Positions 44,201 to 55,030 of a DNA stretch of 64,000 bases are shown here, one piece after another. The DNA lies in the NCBI RefSeq assembly GCF_003144115.1, contig NW_020312021.1, positions 346,922-410,921 on the forward strand, written 5' to 3'. Under the pieces are notes generated by a model. It was not told the DNA's origin, did not search any database, and saw only the letters and a program-made list of their open reading frames with translations. Both the position numbers and the translations under genes were made by a program. The DNA is from Tilletiopsis washingtonensis (lineage: Eukaryota > Basidiomycota > Exobasidiomycetes > Entylomatales). Position 1 is the stretch's first letter, and each line of letters opens with the position of its first letter.

Positions 44201-45320
44201 TGCCCTCGAAGCTGCAGACAGGGTGTCAGCGGTGCGGACGGCGATGCCGCAGCATACACGCACATGGTCGACAGCTCCGCCTCGATCTCACGCGACATGA
44301 GCGGCGCCAGAGCGCTGAACAGGCTGTCGATGTGCTGCCGCGGCGCCATCGTCCAGCGCGGCTCGGGCACGTAGAGCTGCGGCAGCGGACGGAAGAGGCC
44401 CGGCACGCCGGCAGGGAAGAGCTCCGAGCCGCCGTGCTGCGCCGTATCGCGGCGAGGCTCGTAGTCGCGCATCAGCATGCAGCTCAGCGCCGAGGCGCCC
44501 GAGGCCATGCGGCCGTACCAGCGCAGGTCGCTGCGCGGCCGTGCCATGACCTCGTAGTCGTCGGGCGCGACTGGCGGCACGATGCGATGCGTGAGGCGGT
44601 AGCGCAGGCTGGCCAGACCGCGCGTGCTGCGTGCGGAGGTCAGCACAGGCGGACGACGTGCGCAGCGCGGCGGCGACGTACCGGTTGCGGTGCTTCCAGG
44701 CGAGATCGGCCTCGTTCTGCGTGTCGGGATTCTCGGTGGAGCGCGGCCGCTTGAGGCGCGCCAGGTCCGCCGCCGGCATCGTCGGCGGCGGCGGCTCGCC
44801 CTCGAAGATGCAGTCGAGCGAGAGCAGGTTGCAGCGGTGGCACACCGGCGGCGCACCCTCGGCGGCGGCATCGTAGCGGATCTCGCAGCGGGCCTGGACG
44901 TGTGGTTAGTGTGGCCGGTGCTGCCGGCCGCCGACGAGCACGCACCTTGAGCTTGCGGCACGGCAGACAGGCGCGCGACGCCTTGGGCCGCTTGCCGCGC
45001 CCCTTGGGCATGCGCGTTATGATCTCGGGCGCCGCCGGCGGTGCGGCCTGCGTGCCGCCGGCGTGCGAGGCGAAGGGCGGGCGTGCGGCGTCAAAGACGG
45101 GCAGCGAGCCGGCGCCATGCATGCTGAGGCTGCGCGAGAGGTGCACGCCCGGGCCGGCCGACGCCGCCTGCGACGCGGCCATGAGCTGCTCGAGCTGCGA
45201 CGGCCCGGCGGCGCTGCCGCTGCTGCTGCCGGCGCCGGCGCCCGCACCGCTGAGGCTGTTGCGGCCGGTGCCCGCACGCGGCGCGGCGCCGTACTGCGGC
45301 GCCAGCGGGTGCCAGCTCAT
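41276..45320 (-). CDS. Zn2Cys6 fungal transcription factor with C-terminal glutamine-rich tail
   Basis: Nuclear DNA-binding regulator of unknown targets. Start 45320 opens a Gly/Ala/Ser-rich stretch, then a basic patch (MPKGRGKRPKASRA) and a Zn2Cys6 cluster: CLPCRKLKARC, then CHRCNLLSLDC after a 14-residue loop. An intron falls inside the cluster, between KLK and ARC. The middle contains helical fungal-TF-type segments such as LSDIWLSQWCGLAADEYRLG, DTVVSLSSSLDAISRARLIC and CNDTWNGRLETGPRIESILL. The final 350 residues are Gln/Ser/Ala-rich, with CAG-encoded poly-Q runs near the stop, typical of activation domains. It has about seven short introns and a predicted length near 1,180 residues. The region upstream of its start is 4.6 kb without a recognised gene. 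The particular regulator cannot be named. Confidence 0.85.
41325..41500 (-). repeat. CAG-rich polyglutamine segments at the end of the Zn2Cys6 factor
   Basis: Two glutamine-rich blocks separated by a SSDSSGAGYSSFLDESWMPS linker are encoded mainly by CAG with some CAA. They are in frame with the factor and end 50 bp before its stop codon. Such tracts often vary in length between strains. Confidence 0.85.
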
Positions 45321-48300
45321 GGCGGCGCAGACGCGGATGCGAGGAGGGCCAGGGGCGCACGGAGCGGCGCGACAGACGAGGCGTGGACGCGAGGCAGGGC
45401 CGGCCGTCGGAAGGCGAGCGCGAGGGAGAGAGAGGGCCGGCGGTGCGCAGTGCCGGCGGGATGAGGGCGAGAGGAGAAGGGGCGAGCGAAGGGCGCGAGC
45501 AGGTTACGCTGCACGCCGGCCGAGACGTGAGACAGGAGCAAGGACGCCGCGACGGGATGGGGGTGGGAGGAGCAGCAGGGCACGGCGCATCACACGCGGC
45601 GAGAGGGCGCGCTAGTAGGGAGCAGTGCGGCGTCGACGTGGGAGCAGGAGACGGGTGCCGGCTGCGCTTGCGAGTGCGAGGTGCGTTGCTCGCAGCCGCC
45701 GCAGTGCTGCTGCACCTGCACCTGCGTCTGGGGGCAGGAGCCGGGACGGCGGCAGCAGCAGCGGCGCGCAAGGCCGTGCCGCCCCGGGGCGGCGTCGCGG
45801 TGCTGCGCCGCCATCGCCGCCGCGCCACAGCCGAATGCAGCACTCTTACTCCATCCGCACCGCTGCGATCTCACCCTCGCCCTCTCGCAGCGGCGGCGCA
45901 CCGCAGACGCAGCTTCCATGCAGCGCCGCACCCGCAGGGCAAGCGAGGGTAGCGTGTGCGGCGCACGACTCCGCCCACAGCGGGTGCGGCTGCGGGCAAG
46001 CAGCCGCCAGGGCAGCAGCGCCCATGCACGGCACGCGGCGTGGCGGCGCAGGCGAGGCAAGGCAGCGCTGCTTGTGCGCAAGGCTCCGACAGAGGCACAA
46101 CGAGAGGCGGGCGGCGGCGGTGAATTTGACGCCAGCGCCAGCCAGCCACCCGCGTCTTGCCGTCGGGCAGCCGCGAGCGTGCCGATGCCGCTTCCGAGCC
46201 AGCGGTGCAGAGAGCTGCAGAGTGCGAGCACGGTGCGTCTCGCGCGAGGGGCCGCCGAGCACTCTGCGGCGCCTTCTTGCCCTCATGTGAAACGCGGGCG
46301 GCAGAGCAGCAGCGGCACACTCTCTGCGCTCTCGGCAGGAAAGGAAGCAGGCGCGCAGAGTGCGGCACGGCCGTTGGCGGAAGCGCTCGGCGCTGCCGCA
46401 CGCAGCGGTAGGCCTCGCGGGCGAGGCGGCGCGAGAGCAACTTCGCGCACGAGATGGGCCTTGTGGGCGGCACATGCTTGCGCTTGCAGCGCGGCTGCAG
46501 CGCGCAGCCGCGGCACCAGCGCACGGGCGGAGTTGTGCGCGGCGGCGCTGCTGCAAGGCAAGGCCACATCGGCTGGAGCCGAGATGCGGCCCTCTGCAGC
46601 GGCCGTGTCACGCAGATGCAGCGTCGCACACCGGCGGGGGCACTGCGCCAGTCGTCGCGCAAAGCTGGCCTCTTTTAGACGTCGCGCGCAGGCCAGGCGG
46701 CCGATCCTGCGTGCGCCTGCTGCACGTCGGCGCCGCACCGCCTGCCCATCGGCAGCGGGCGCCGCCACACGCGCGAGTAAGCCGAACGCTCCGCCGCGAG
46801 ACACGCGCGGCGGGCAGTGCGGCAGTGTGTCCGGCTGATCTCGCAGCCGAGCCGCAGCGCAGCAGCAGGCAGGTGCAGACGTGCAGTGCAGCGGCGGGCC
46901 ACGGCGGCGTCTGCGTCATGCGCACGCGGTGCGGACGCCTGCTCGTCGCTGTCCAATGGCACGCCTCGCCGTCCCGCTCGGCGACGGCGCCAGGCCTATC
47001 TCTCCGCACCACCAGACGAGCGCCTTCTGCCCATTCCGCGCCGGCAGCGGTACAGAAGCCGCAGCGCCAGCCTCGGGACGCTGCCCGACGGCGGCGAGCA
47101 AGCGGCGGCCGTGCGTGACCCTGCGGCCTGCGGCTGCTGGCGCTCGGCGCACGGAGCGTGCACGGGGGCGGGCAGCGACCAGCACCAGGGGCAGCCGCAG
47201 CGTGCCGGGTGCTGCTTGGCAGGCACGGCGACAGCTCCCGCATCCGCCATGCCGGCGGGTGTGTTTGCCCAGATGCGATGCGCCAGGCGCTCCTCGCTTC
47301 GAGAAGCAGCCTGGGCGCTGCTTTGCGCTCTCGCTCCTCGCTGCCAGTCCTGCCTCCGAAGTCGCCGCACGGCCGTGCAGCGGCTGGGGCTGCATGCTGG
47401 GCGGCGCTGTCTTGCGCCGTTGCTCGGGTGCACCGCGCTCGCCACCGCCGCTGTGCTGCGCTGCCAGATTGATAGGCTTTGAGGCCTCCAGCAGCCGGGC
47501 GTGCATGACAGCACGCTGCTCTGATGCAGGCCTGCGAGCTGTCTGTGCGGCGCCGGTGCTGGCTTTGCAGGCGCCGCACAGCCGTCGAGATTTAGAATTT
47601 CGCGCGCATCGCCCTCGCATCGCGCCGCATCGCCGCCGGCCGCGATGGCAGCGCCGCGCGCCCGTCGCATCGGAGGCCGGCCTGCTGACCCACGCCGGCT
47701 CCGGTCGGGCACCTGCTGCGCACGCACCTCCGCCGTGGGGTGCATCTCTCCGCCCGTGGTGCGTGTGCACGGAATTCCCATCCACTCGCACTTGCGGATG
47801 CCGGCTGCTGGAGCGTGCCGCAGATTTGCGAGGGCGCCCCCGACGGATGCCGCCATCGCGGCGCATCGCCCGACCGCCGCGATGCTGCTGCAGATCTGCG
47901 TGCGGCCGAATGCCCGCCGCGCAGGTAGCCCCGGGGCTAGCGCACCGCACCGCCCGAGCATGCTGGGTGCTGCTGAGCCGCTGGCACGGCGACGGCACAT
48001 GCATCACCAGCACAGGCACAAGCGCAGGGTCTTGCTGCGTGGGGGCGCAAGGTCCGCCGCGCCATGCGGCCCCTTGCCCCATGGGCGTGCGCGCGCGCGC
48101 GCGACGAGGGCCTCCGCACCACGCCGCCTCGCCGCCGCCATGCCTGCTGCTTCTGCTTGCCTCGCTCCTGTCGCTGCAGCGCAAGATGTATCCTCCGCTT
48201 ACGCCAGCAGGCAATCGCTGCCCCAGCGCCGACGAGGCGGCGTCGACGAGCAGCACGAGGCGGTGCAGCGCAAAGCGACATCCCCATGGGCGGCGGCGGC

Positions 48301-49933
48301 GGCCCTCGTTGCCATGCTCCCCTGCGTCTGCGGCGCACCGCCACGCCGTGCGGTGCTTCGAGCTTGCTCCTCTCCTGCAGAAGATTAGCCAGTCGCAGCG
48401 ACGGCGGGCAAGAGCATCGTGCGTGCGCCACAGTCCGTCACGCACGCCGCGCCTGCCACCGCACGCCAGACGAGCGCCGAGGTCTAGAACCCCCTTGGGC
48501 GACCGCTGTCCACGTCGCCGCCCGGCTGAGCGGCTGTTGCCGGCGCGGACGCTCGGCGTGCTCGGGCACGAAGGACGTCGAGCTCGGCCTCGCACTCGGA
48601 TTCCGACGGCTGCACGTCGGGCAAGATGCACGCGGCGCGGTGCGCTGCAGGCACGCCGCTACCGCCTCGTCACATGGCCATGCGCCCGGCGCTACGCGTG
48701 CATGGGAGCCGGGCCAACGCATCGCTGCGCGGGTGCGAGGTGTGCGGCGGTGGCGAGTGTGCGTCTGCCGGCGTCGCAGCATCCCTGCTGGCCCCGCCTG
48801 GCGCTGCCTTCTGCGGTGCTGCTCGCAGGCAACGCCGTGCCGTGGCGCTGCGGCATACTTGCTGCTGGCCGCCGGCGCCGGCGCCGCCCGCGCTCGCGAG
48901 GGCCGGACGCGCAGCGGGACGCGCCTGCGCCTAGCGCCGCGTCCCGGCGTCGCTGCATCGCGCTTGCCTTCCGACGGAGCACGCTCGCGGCCCACGCGCC
49001 GCCGCGCCCCGCTTCCTCTCCCACACCATTCGTCGAAGCCAAGACAGGCGGCGTGGGGCGTTGCTGAGGTAAGCTAGCAGAGGGTCTAGACCCTGAGAGC
49101 CGAGCAGCGGGGCGGCACGGGTGCCTGCGCGCGGCGTCTTGGCCGGCGCGGCGGCGACGTGTGCGCGTCCCAGCCGCGCGCTCCCAGGGGCGAGGAGGCG
49201 GACCCCTGGGGGCGCTCGCTCGGGCGCTCGGACTCGCGCGAGAAGAGCTGTCCGGACGCTTCACTCGCGCGAGAGACAGACGGTCCGCACATCTCTCATT
49301 AAGATTTGCATGCCACGCCGCCACGCCGGCAAATCAAAGGTGGAGCCGCTGATGCGTGCCGCGCATCGGGTCGCGCCTGATGCTGTCTGCTCGCTCGCCG
49401 AGCCGTCGCCGCTGCAGGCAAGCCGGAGCGCCGCGTGCGCCACGCTGGTGCTGCCGCAGACTGACGTCGGGGCCGCAGCAGGTGCAGCGGGTGGTGTTGC
49501 TGTGATGCGACGTACGCCGCAAACATTGCCGGCGCTCGGTGCGGCGCGCCCGGCCGGCGGCTGTGGCGCAAGCCGGGTATACTTTGTCGGTGCGCGAGTC
49601 GGGCCGCGGCTGGGACGAGAAGATCGTGTTGCGCCGCCTCGTCACCACAATCATGCATCTCGCACGGCCTTGCACACGGGAGAGACGCTTCATTTCATGT
49701 TTCAAGAGGCACACGCGGCTGGTTGGATTGTGTAGCGGGGCAGGACGAGACGCGGCGGCGCGGCACGGGGCGGTGTTGGTGGGAGGGGCTGGTCGAAGAA
49801 ATGGAGGCACGCAAGATCTTCGACGGAGGAGGGGACTTCGTCTTCGGGGGCGCGAGGGAGAGGGAAATGGGACAGGAGACGGGCGGATCGGAGCACGGCG
49901 AGACGGAGAGGCAGAGCGGCGAGCAGGCGTGCT
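45321..49933. other. 4.6-kb gene-free block upstream of the Zn2Cys6 factor
   Basis: The longest stretch without a recognised gene. Long open frames exist on both strands (about 46881-49067 plus, 46916-48631 minus) but overlap, are Arg/Ala/Cys/Pro-rich and match no family; they look like by-products of stop-poor GC-rich DNA. The sequence is rich in GCA/TGC words, unlike coding exons nearby, where GCC/GAG/CTC dominate. Small local features are clusters of GCATCGC words near 47600-47640, TCTAGA-containing words at about 48483 and 49084, and AT-richer islands (TTTAGAATTTCGCG at about 47592, TCATTAAGATTTGCATGCC at about 49297). No transposon ends, tRNA or telomere-like arrays were seen. It may be a long promoter, a noncoding transcript or decayed sequence. 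Confidence 0.5.
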
Positions 49934-50847
49934 TCAGGTGTACGTGCTCCGCTGGCCGTACGGGTAGCCCTGCTGCGGCTGCTGGCCGCCTTGCTGCTGC
50001 TGCTGCTGCTGCTGCGGCGGCGGCGGCTGCTGGCCACCCATGCCGAGAGCACCGAACGGCGAGCCGTTGCCGTGCGCCTCGAAGGGCGAAAAGGAGCCTC
50101 CGTACGACTGCTGCTGCGCCTGCTGCGGCTGCGAGCTCCACGACATGACGGCCGGGTCTGCAAAGGGCCGGTCGCCGGCCGCGTTGCCAAACGGCGCACC
50201 CTGCGCGTACTGCTGCTGTTGCTGCTGGCGACGCGCATCGGGACGAGCAGCCGCAGCCGCCATCAGCTGCGCCAGGAGCGGGTCGGACGGGTTGCCCGTC
50301 GAAGGCGCCGAGGCGGGCGAGTTGCTGGCGTTGGGCCCGCCCGCGCCGAAGAAGCCGCCGTGACGCGGAGCGTGCTCGGTGCTCGGCGAGACGGCGTAGC
50401 CGGCGCCGTTGCCGCTCTTGAGCGCGTGGCCATTGGCGTTCGCAGCGGCGGCGTTGCGCTGCAGCTCGGCGAGCCAGCTGGCGTTGCCGTTGAGCGGCTG
50501 CTGCTGCAGGTGCTTCTGCAGGCTCTGCTGGTGCTGCACGTGCGGCGAGAAGTGCGGCGCGGCGAGCGGCGAGGCGTGGCCCAGCAGGTTCGAGGCGTAG
50601 CTGCCCGCACCGCCAGCGCCGGCGCCGCTGCCGTTCGCGAGCCCGAAGCCTGGCGGCGGTCCCGCGCGGGGGCCGCCAAACGGCGACGTGCGTGCAGCAC
50701 CAAAGTCGCCGCGCCCGTACTGCGTCTGGTACGCCTGCAGGTGCGCAGCGTGGTCGTGCGCGTGCTGAGGCGCGTGGCTGTGCGGGTGCTGGTGCATCGA
50801 CTGCTGCGCGTGCTGTTGCTGCTGCTGCTGCTGCGCTTGCTGTTGAG

Positions 50848-50900
<53 letters not shown>

Positions 50901-53900
50901 TGGGCGTGCTGCTGCTGCTGCGCCTGCTGGTGCTGCTGTTGCTGTTGCTGCGCCTGCAGGTGGTGCTGCTGTGCGAGATGCTGCTGGCTCTGCTGGTGTT
51001 GCTGCTGCGGCTGCTGCGGCGTATGCTGCTGCTGCTGCCGAGACACACCGCCGTCGCTCTGCAGCTCGTGCGCGTCGAACACGCCGCTCAGGATGCCAGA
51101 GACGTCGCGGTCGCGCATGCTGAGGGCCAGCGCGTCGTCGTCGACCGCCTTGCTTTCCTCTGCGCCGGACGCGTGCCCGTTGCTGCCAAACTGCTCGCGC
51201 ATCTGCTGGCTCTGCGCATGGGCTTGCTGCAGAGCCGCCGGCAGCAGCGGTGCGCTGGCACGGAAGAACGGCGAGTTGCTTGCCGAGCCGGCGGAGCCGA
51301 CGCTCTCCTTGCGCTTCGCAAAGCCGAAGCGGCTCGCTCGCTTCTTGCCGCCATCGGCCTGCTCGCCGCCAGACGCCGCGTCCTCGTCGTCGTCCACCGC
51401 GCTGCTCTGTCCGCCTCGCTCTTCAGACAACGTACGGCGCATCTCCTCGATGGCTGCGAAGGGATCCGCCGTGGAGCCTTCCTCGGCCGTCGTGGCGACG
51501 GAGGCAGTGCTCACGCTCTCGCCTGCGCCGGACGCGAACGGGTCGAAGGAGCCGCTATACGAGCCGAAGAACGAAGAGGGCGCCGGCGATGCCGAGTTGC
51601 TGCGGTTCGGTGTTCCCAGCCCTGGTGGCGCGCCGACGACGCTGCCGCCGAAGCCACCGAGGCCCGGCGGAGGCACGCCCATCGGACTGAACGCGCCAAA
51701 CGCCTGGCCAACGCCCGTAGCGCCGCCTGCGCCGACAGCCGCGCCCTTGCGCGCCTCGGACTCGGGCAGATTGAAGCAGAAATCGCCGCCATTACGGAAC
51801 GAGCGCAGCGCATCGTCGAAGTCGGGGAATGGGCTCGAGCGCGGCTCAGCATGAGCCTCGGCGTCGCGGCGCGCGAGCATGTCATCGAGCAGAGCCTGCG
51901 CCGACGAGCTCGGCTGGTACGTCGACGCCGTGTCGGCAGACGAGCCGGACGGCGGAGCGAGCTCAGGCGTGCTGCTCGACGGCGTGGCGGCGCGCGATGG
52001 AGGCAGGCCTGGCGGCGGCCCTGAAGCAGCCACTCGCGACAGGCCTGGCGGTGCCGGAGGGAGTCCTGGCGGTCGCGGAGTGCCGGTCCCGCTTTCGCTC
52101 TCGACAGGCGCTGCGGACGGTCGCGGCGTTGCGGCACCCGACGAGGCAGGCGTCGTGCGCGAAAGACCAGGCGGCAGCACTGGCGTGGCGGCCGCGACCT
52201 CGGGCGCCGGCGACTCCGGTGCAGAGCCTGGTGCGTCCGCTGAGACAGCAGTGACGATCGTCGGCCGCGTCGCGCGCCCTCCTCTTGGTGCTGTTGGCGG
52301 AGCTGCGGCAGCGCTCTGCTTCTGCGGCGAGTCGGGCGCAGCGGCGGGCGGATCTGCGGCGGCAGCAGCGGCCACAGCTGCTGCCGCAGCAGCAGCAGAC
52401 GCGGCAGCAGCGGCGGCTGCAGCCTGTTGCTTTGCTGCAGCGGCCTGTTGCTTCTGCGCCTGATTCGCCTTGCGCGTGGCCTCGCGGCTGGCGGCGGCCG
52501 CAGCGAGCGACGGCAGGTCGGCGTCGCGGATCACGCTGCTGGCCGTCTGCGCAATCGGCGTCGACGGCGTGCCCGGCGCCTTTGCACTAGCCCAGCTGGC
52601 CGTCTTTGGCAGGGCCGACGCCTCGATGCCCGAGCTCGTCAGTGCGCCGGAGGAGCTCACCAACCCACTGGCGTCCGCCGAGGACGAGTCACTGCGACGC
52701 AGGGCAGACGGCATCGGCGCGGACGAGGGCACAACGGTCTTGCCGCCCTTGAACTCAGTGTCCTTTGCCGCGTGACGTCTGCAGTGCAGAGCGCGTGAGC
52801 ACGTTCCCGGACTCGCAGCGCGCGACAACACTCACAGTGTGCTGAGGTCTTCCTTTGTGAACGAGTCGCCCTCCTCGCCCGGCTCGTGCAGGTACGTGCA
52901 TGTCGGCAGCGTGCACGGCAGGTTGCGCAGGTACGTCGTGCAGTACTTGGTCGTGCCGTAGCTGGCACGAATCGTCTTGCCGTCCGGCCCTTTCGACCCG
53001 TCGATGGCCACGATGGCGCGCGCGGCATCCTCCTTGCGGTGGTACGTCACGTACACGCCGAGCGCAGACTCGGACGTGCCCATGACGAGCTTGGAGGCCG
53101 TCGTGCGCTTCGAGATGAGCACCTTGCTGATGCGGCCGTACTGGCCAAAGTAGTCGTTGGAGCGCAGCGTAGGGATGAACTGCGCGCGCAGGTCGTCAGC
53201 ACCTAGCGCAGCGGTCCACGCACGCGGCACCCACCTCTTCCTTGGCCAGCTTCGGACTCAGGCCGACAACGTAGACGAGATTCTTCTGCACGACGCGCAT
53301 GTTGGCGAGGTGCTTGCGGTTCATCGCCTCGAGCTCCTTGCGCTCGCGCTCCTTTTGCTTTTTGCTCTGCGTGAGGCGCTTGATTCTGCGAGGAGCATTG
53401 TGAGCGGCGGAGCACGCGGCGCGCGTGGCTCGTGCGGCTCACTCTTCTGCTGTCATGGGCGTGAACTCGACGGCCTGGTCGGAGTACTTCCGCCGGCACG
53501 CCGGACAGCGGCCGTTGAGATTTTGCTTGATGTGGTGCCAGCAGAAGCGGCAGATCTAGACGGAGCGAGGAGAGCGTGAGCGGCCGCCGCGCGGCACGGG
53601 CACTGGGCGCCGACGCACCTGGTAGCCGCACGGACACGGCCGGAAGTTGGCGTCGGAGAGGTCGATCTCCTCGAGACACAGCGGACAGTCGAGGTCCTCC
53701 TGCGTGGCGGCGCATCAGCAGCGCGTCGCAGGCGGCCCGGGCGGCACGCGCTGGCGCCGGCGGCACACGCCGCAGGCCCACTCACATCGTCGTCGCTCCA
53801 GTACGCATCCTGCAGGCGGCAGTTCTGCGCTGCCGAGGCGTCGACCTTGGCCGGCGGCGGCGGCAGGCCCTCGCGCTCCTTTTCCGCCTGTGCCGTCGCG

Positions 53901-54127
53901 GCGGCGGCGGCGGCGGGCGTGAGCGGCTTGGGCGGCGAGAGGCCGAAGCCGTGCGCCGAGGCGGCGGCGAGCGACGCCGTGGCGGCGAGGCCGAGCGGCG
54001 GGAACGGCGAGCCGCCGCCGCCGAGGGGCGACGAGGCATGGTGCGGATGGTGGTGCGCGTGGCTGCCGGCGCCGCTGCCGCTGCCGCTGGCGCCCAGGCT
54101 GGCCGACGACGCGGGACGCGGCACCAT
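49934..54127 (-). CDS. NOT4: NOT4/CNOT4 RING-RRM ubiquitin ligase of the CCR4-NOT complex
   Basis: E3 ligase acting on stalled ribosomes and within CCR4-NOT in mRNA decay. A C4C4 RING is split by an intron: DLDCPLCLEEIDLSDANFRP, CPCGYQICRFCWHHI, NLNGRCPACRRKYSD. A basic coiled segment (RIKRLTQSKKQKERERKELE) joins it to the RRM (KNLVYVVGLSPKLAKEE, SNDYFGQYGRISKVLISKRT), followed by the CCCH-like finger CTTYLRNLPCTLPTCTYLHE. About 950 low-complexity residues follow: poly-Ala, Pro/Ser, then a long Gln/His-rich region with 16 pure CAG codons, and a Gln-rich tail ending YPYGQRSTYT. Start 54127 puts about 115 Ala/Ser/His-rich residues before the RING, which is unusual, since the RING normally begins the protein. 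Four introns are placed. The identity is firm; the N-terminal extension is less certain. Confidence 0.93.
50849..50896 (-). repeat. Pure (CTG/CAG)16 tract encoding polyglutamine in NOT4
   Basis: Sixteen uninterrupted CTG triplets on the plus strand are read as 16 consecutive Gln codons in NOT4. Interrupted CAG/CAA/CAC repeats extend on both sides, from about 50760 to 51055, making a Gln/His-rich region of roughly 100 residues. Confidence 0.95.
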
Positions 54128-55030
54128 GCTGCACTGCCGCGGCCGCTCGGGCGGAGTGCGAGGAGGCGGCGCTCAGGGCGCGGGGGCAAACGGGGCGGCG
54201 CTGGCACGGCGGTGTCGCAGAGCGCGGCAGGTAGTGGTGGTGGTGGAGACGGACGGGTGGAGCTGGCGGAGCGTGCGGCGCAGAGGACGCGCAGCAGAGC
54301 ACGGATGCGACGAGAAGCGCGCGCGCGGCAGGCGTGCGGTGGCCGCGACGGTCGGCGGCGGTGCGGCTGCTGCGAGTGTGGTGCGCAGCGGAGCGCAGCG
54401 GTGCGTGTGGTGCGGTGAGAGGCGAGCTCGCTGCTGCTCTGTGCATGCGACGCTGGCTGCGTCCTGCGGCCGAGGCTGCGATGCTGGCCACTTTCGCCGC
54501 TGCTCAGCATCGACGGCGGCGGCGGCCCGCGCGACGCGGTGCGGCGCGCGCCGGCGCCTCTCTTCTCCTGCCGCCTCTGCCTCGTCTGCGCGGCGCGAGC
54601 TGCAGCCGTGACGCGCAGAGAGAGGCGTCGATGTTCGCGCTGCAGCCCACACGCCGCCAGGTGCATTCGTCGCTCCTTGATACGAGGCAGCAGCAGCACC
54701 GGCCAGAATGCAGCAGACATGCATTCCGACCATGCCAGTGCGCAGAGGCACACCCTGCGTGCAGGGAGCGCAGGCCACAGCCGTCTGAGCGGAGGCCGCG
54801 CGCAAGTGCCGCGCAGCGCGTGTGAACGGCGGAGTCGCTCGCGCCACGTCCGCACGGCTCCATCCCCGCCCCGACCCCTGGGTCGCCTCACATGCGGAGC
54901 GCCGGACCGGGCTTGCACGCTCGTCACATCGGGCCGGCTCAGGCGTGCACATGCGGCAGACCCGCAGCTACACGCGCGCGCGCGCGCGCAAGTCAGTCAG
55001 GATCCATGTATTACACCCATGCGCCGACGT
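54128..55030. promoter_or_regulatory. Upstream region of NOT4, with a (CG)n run
   Basis: This 903-bp stretch lies upstream of the NOT4 start and downstream of the NDUFS1 stop (both minus strand). A (CG)9 dinucleotide run sits at 54972-54989, about 40 bp beyond the NDUFS1 stop, in its probable 3' untranslated region. No gene, TATA box or RNA structure was recognised. Confidence 0.4.

Noticed and set aside
46881-49067. 728-codon open frame on the plus strand, overlapping a 571-codon frame on the minus strand
   Set aside because: Both are Arg/Ala/Pro/Cys-rich, overlap each other almost fully, show no domain or codon bias like the real genes, and are expected in stop-poor GC-rich DNA.
45321-49933. 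Possible centromere or transposon remnant
   Set aside because: No AT-rich core, terminal repeats, target-site duplications, reverse transcriptase or transposase motifs were seen.
49991-52024. Poly-Leu open frame antisense to NOT4
   Set aside because: Poly-Leu is the reverse reading of the CAG tract; NOT4 is supported by RING, RRM and zinc-finger motifs.
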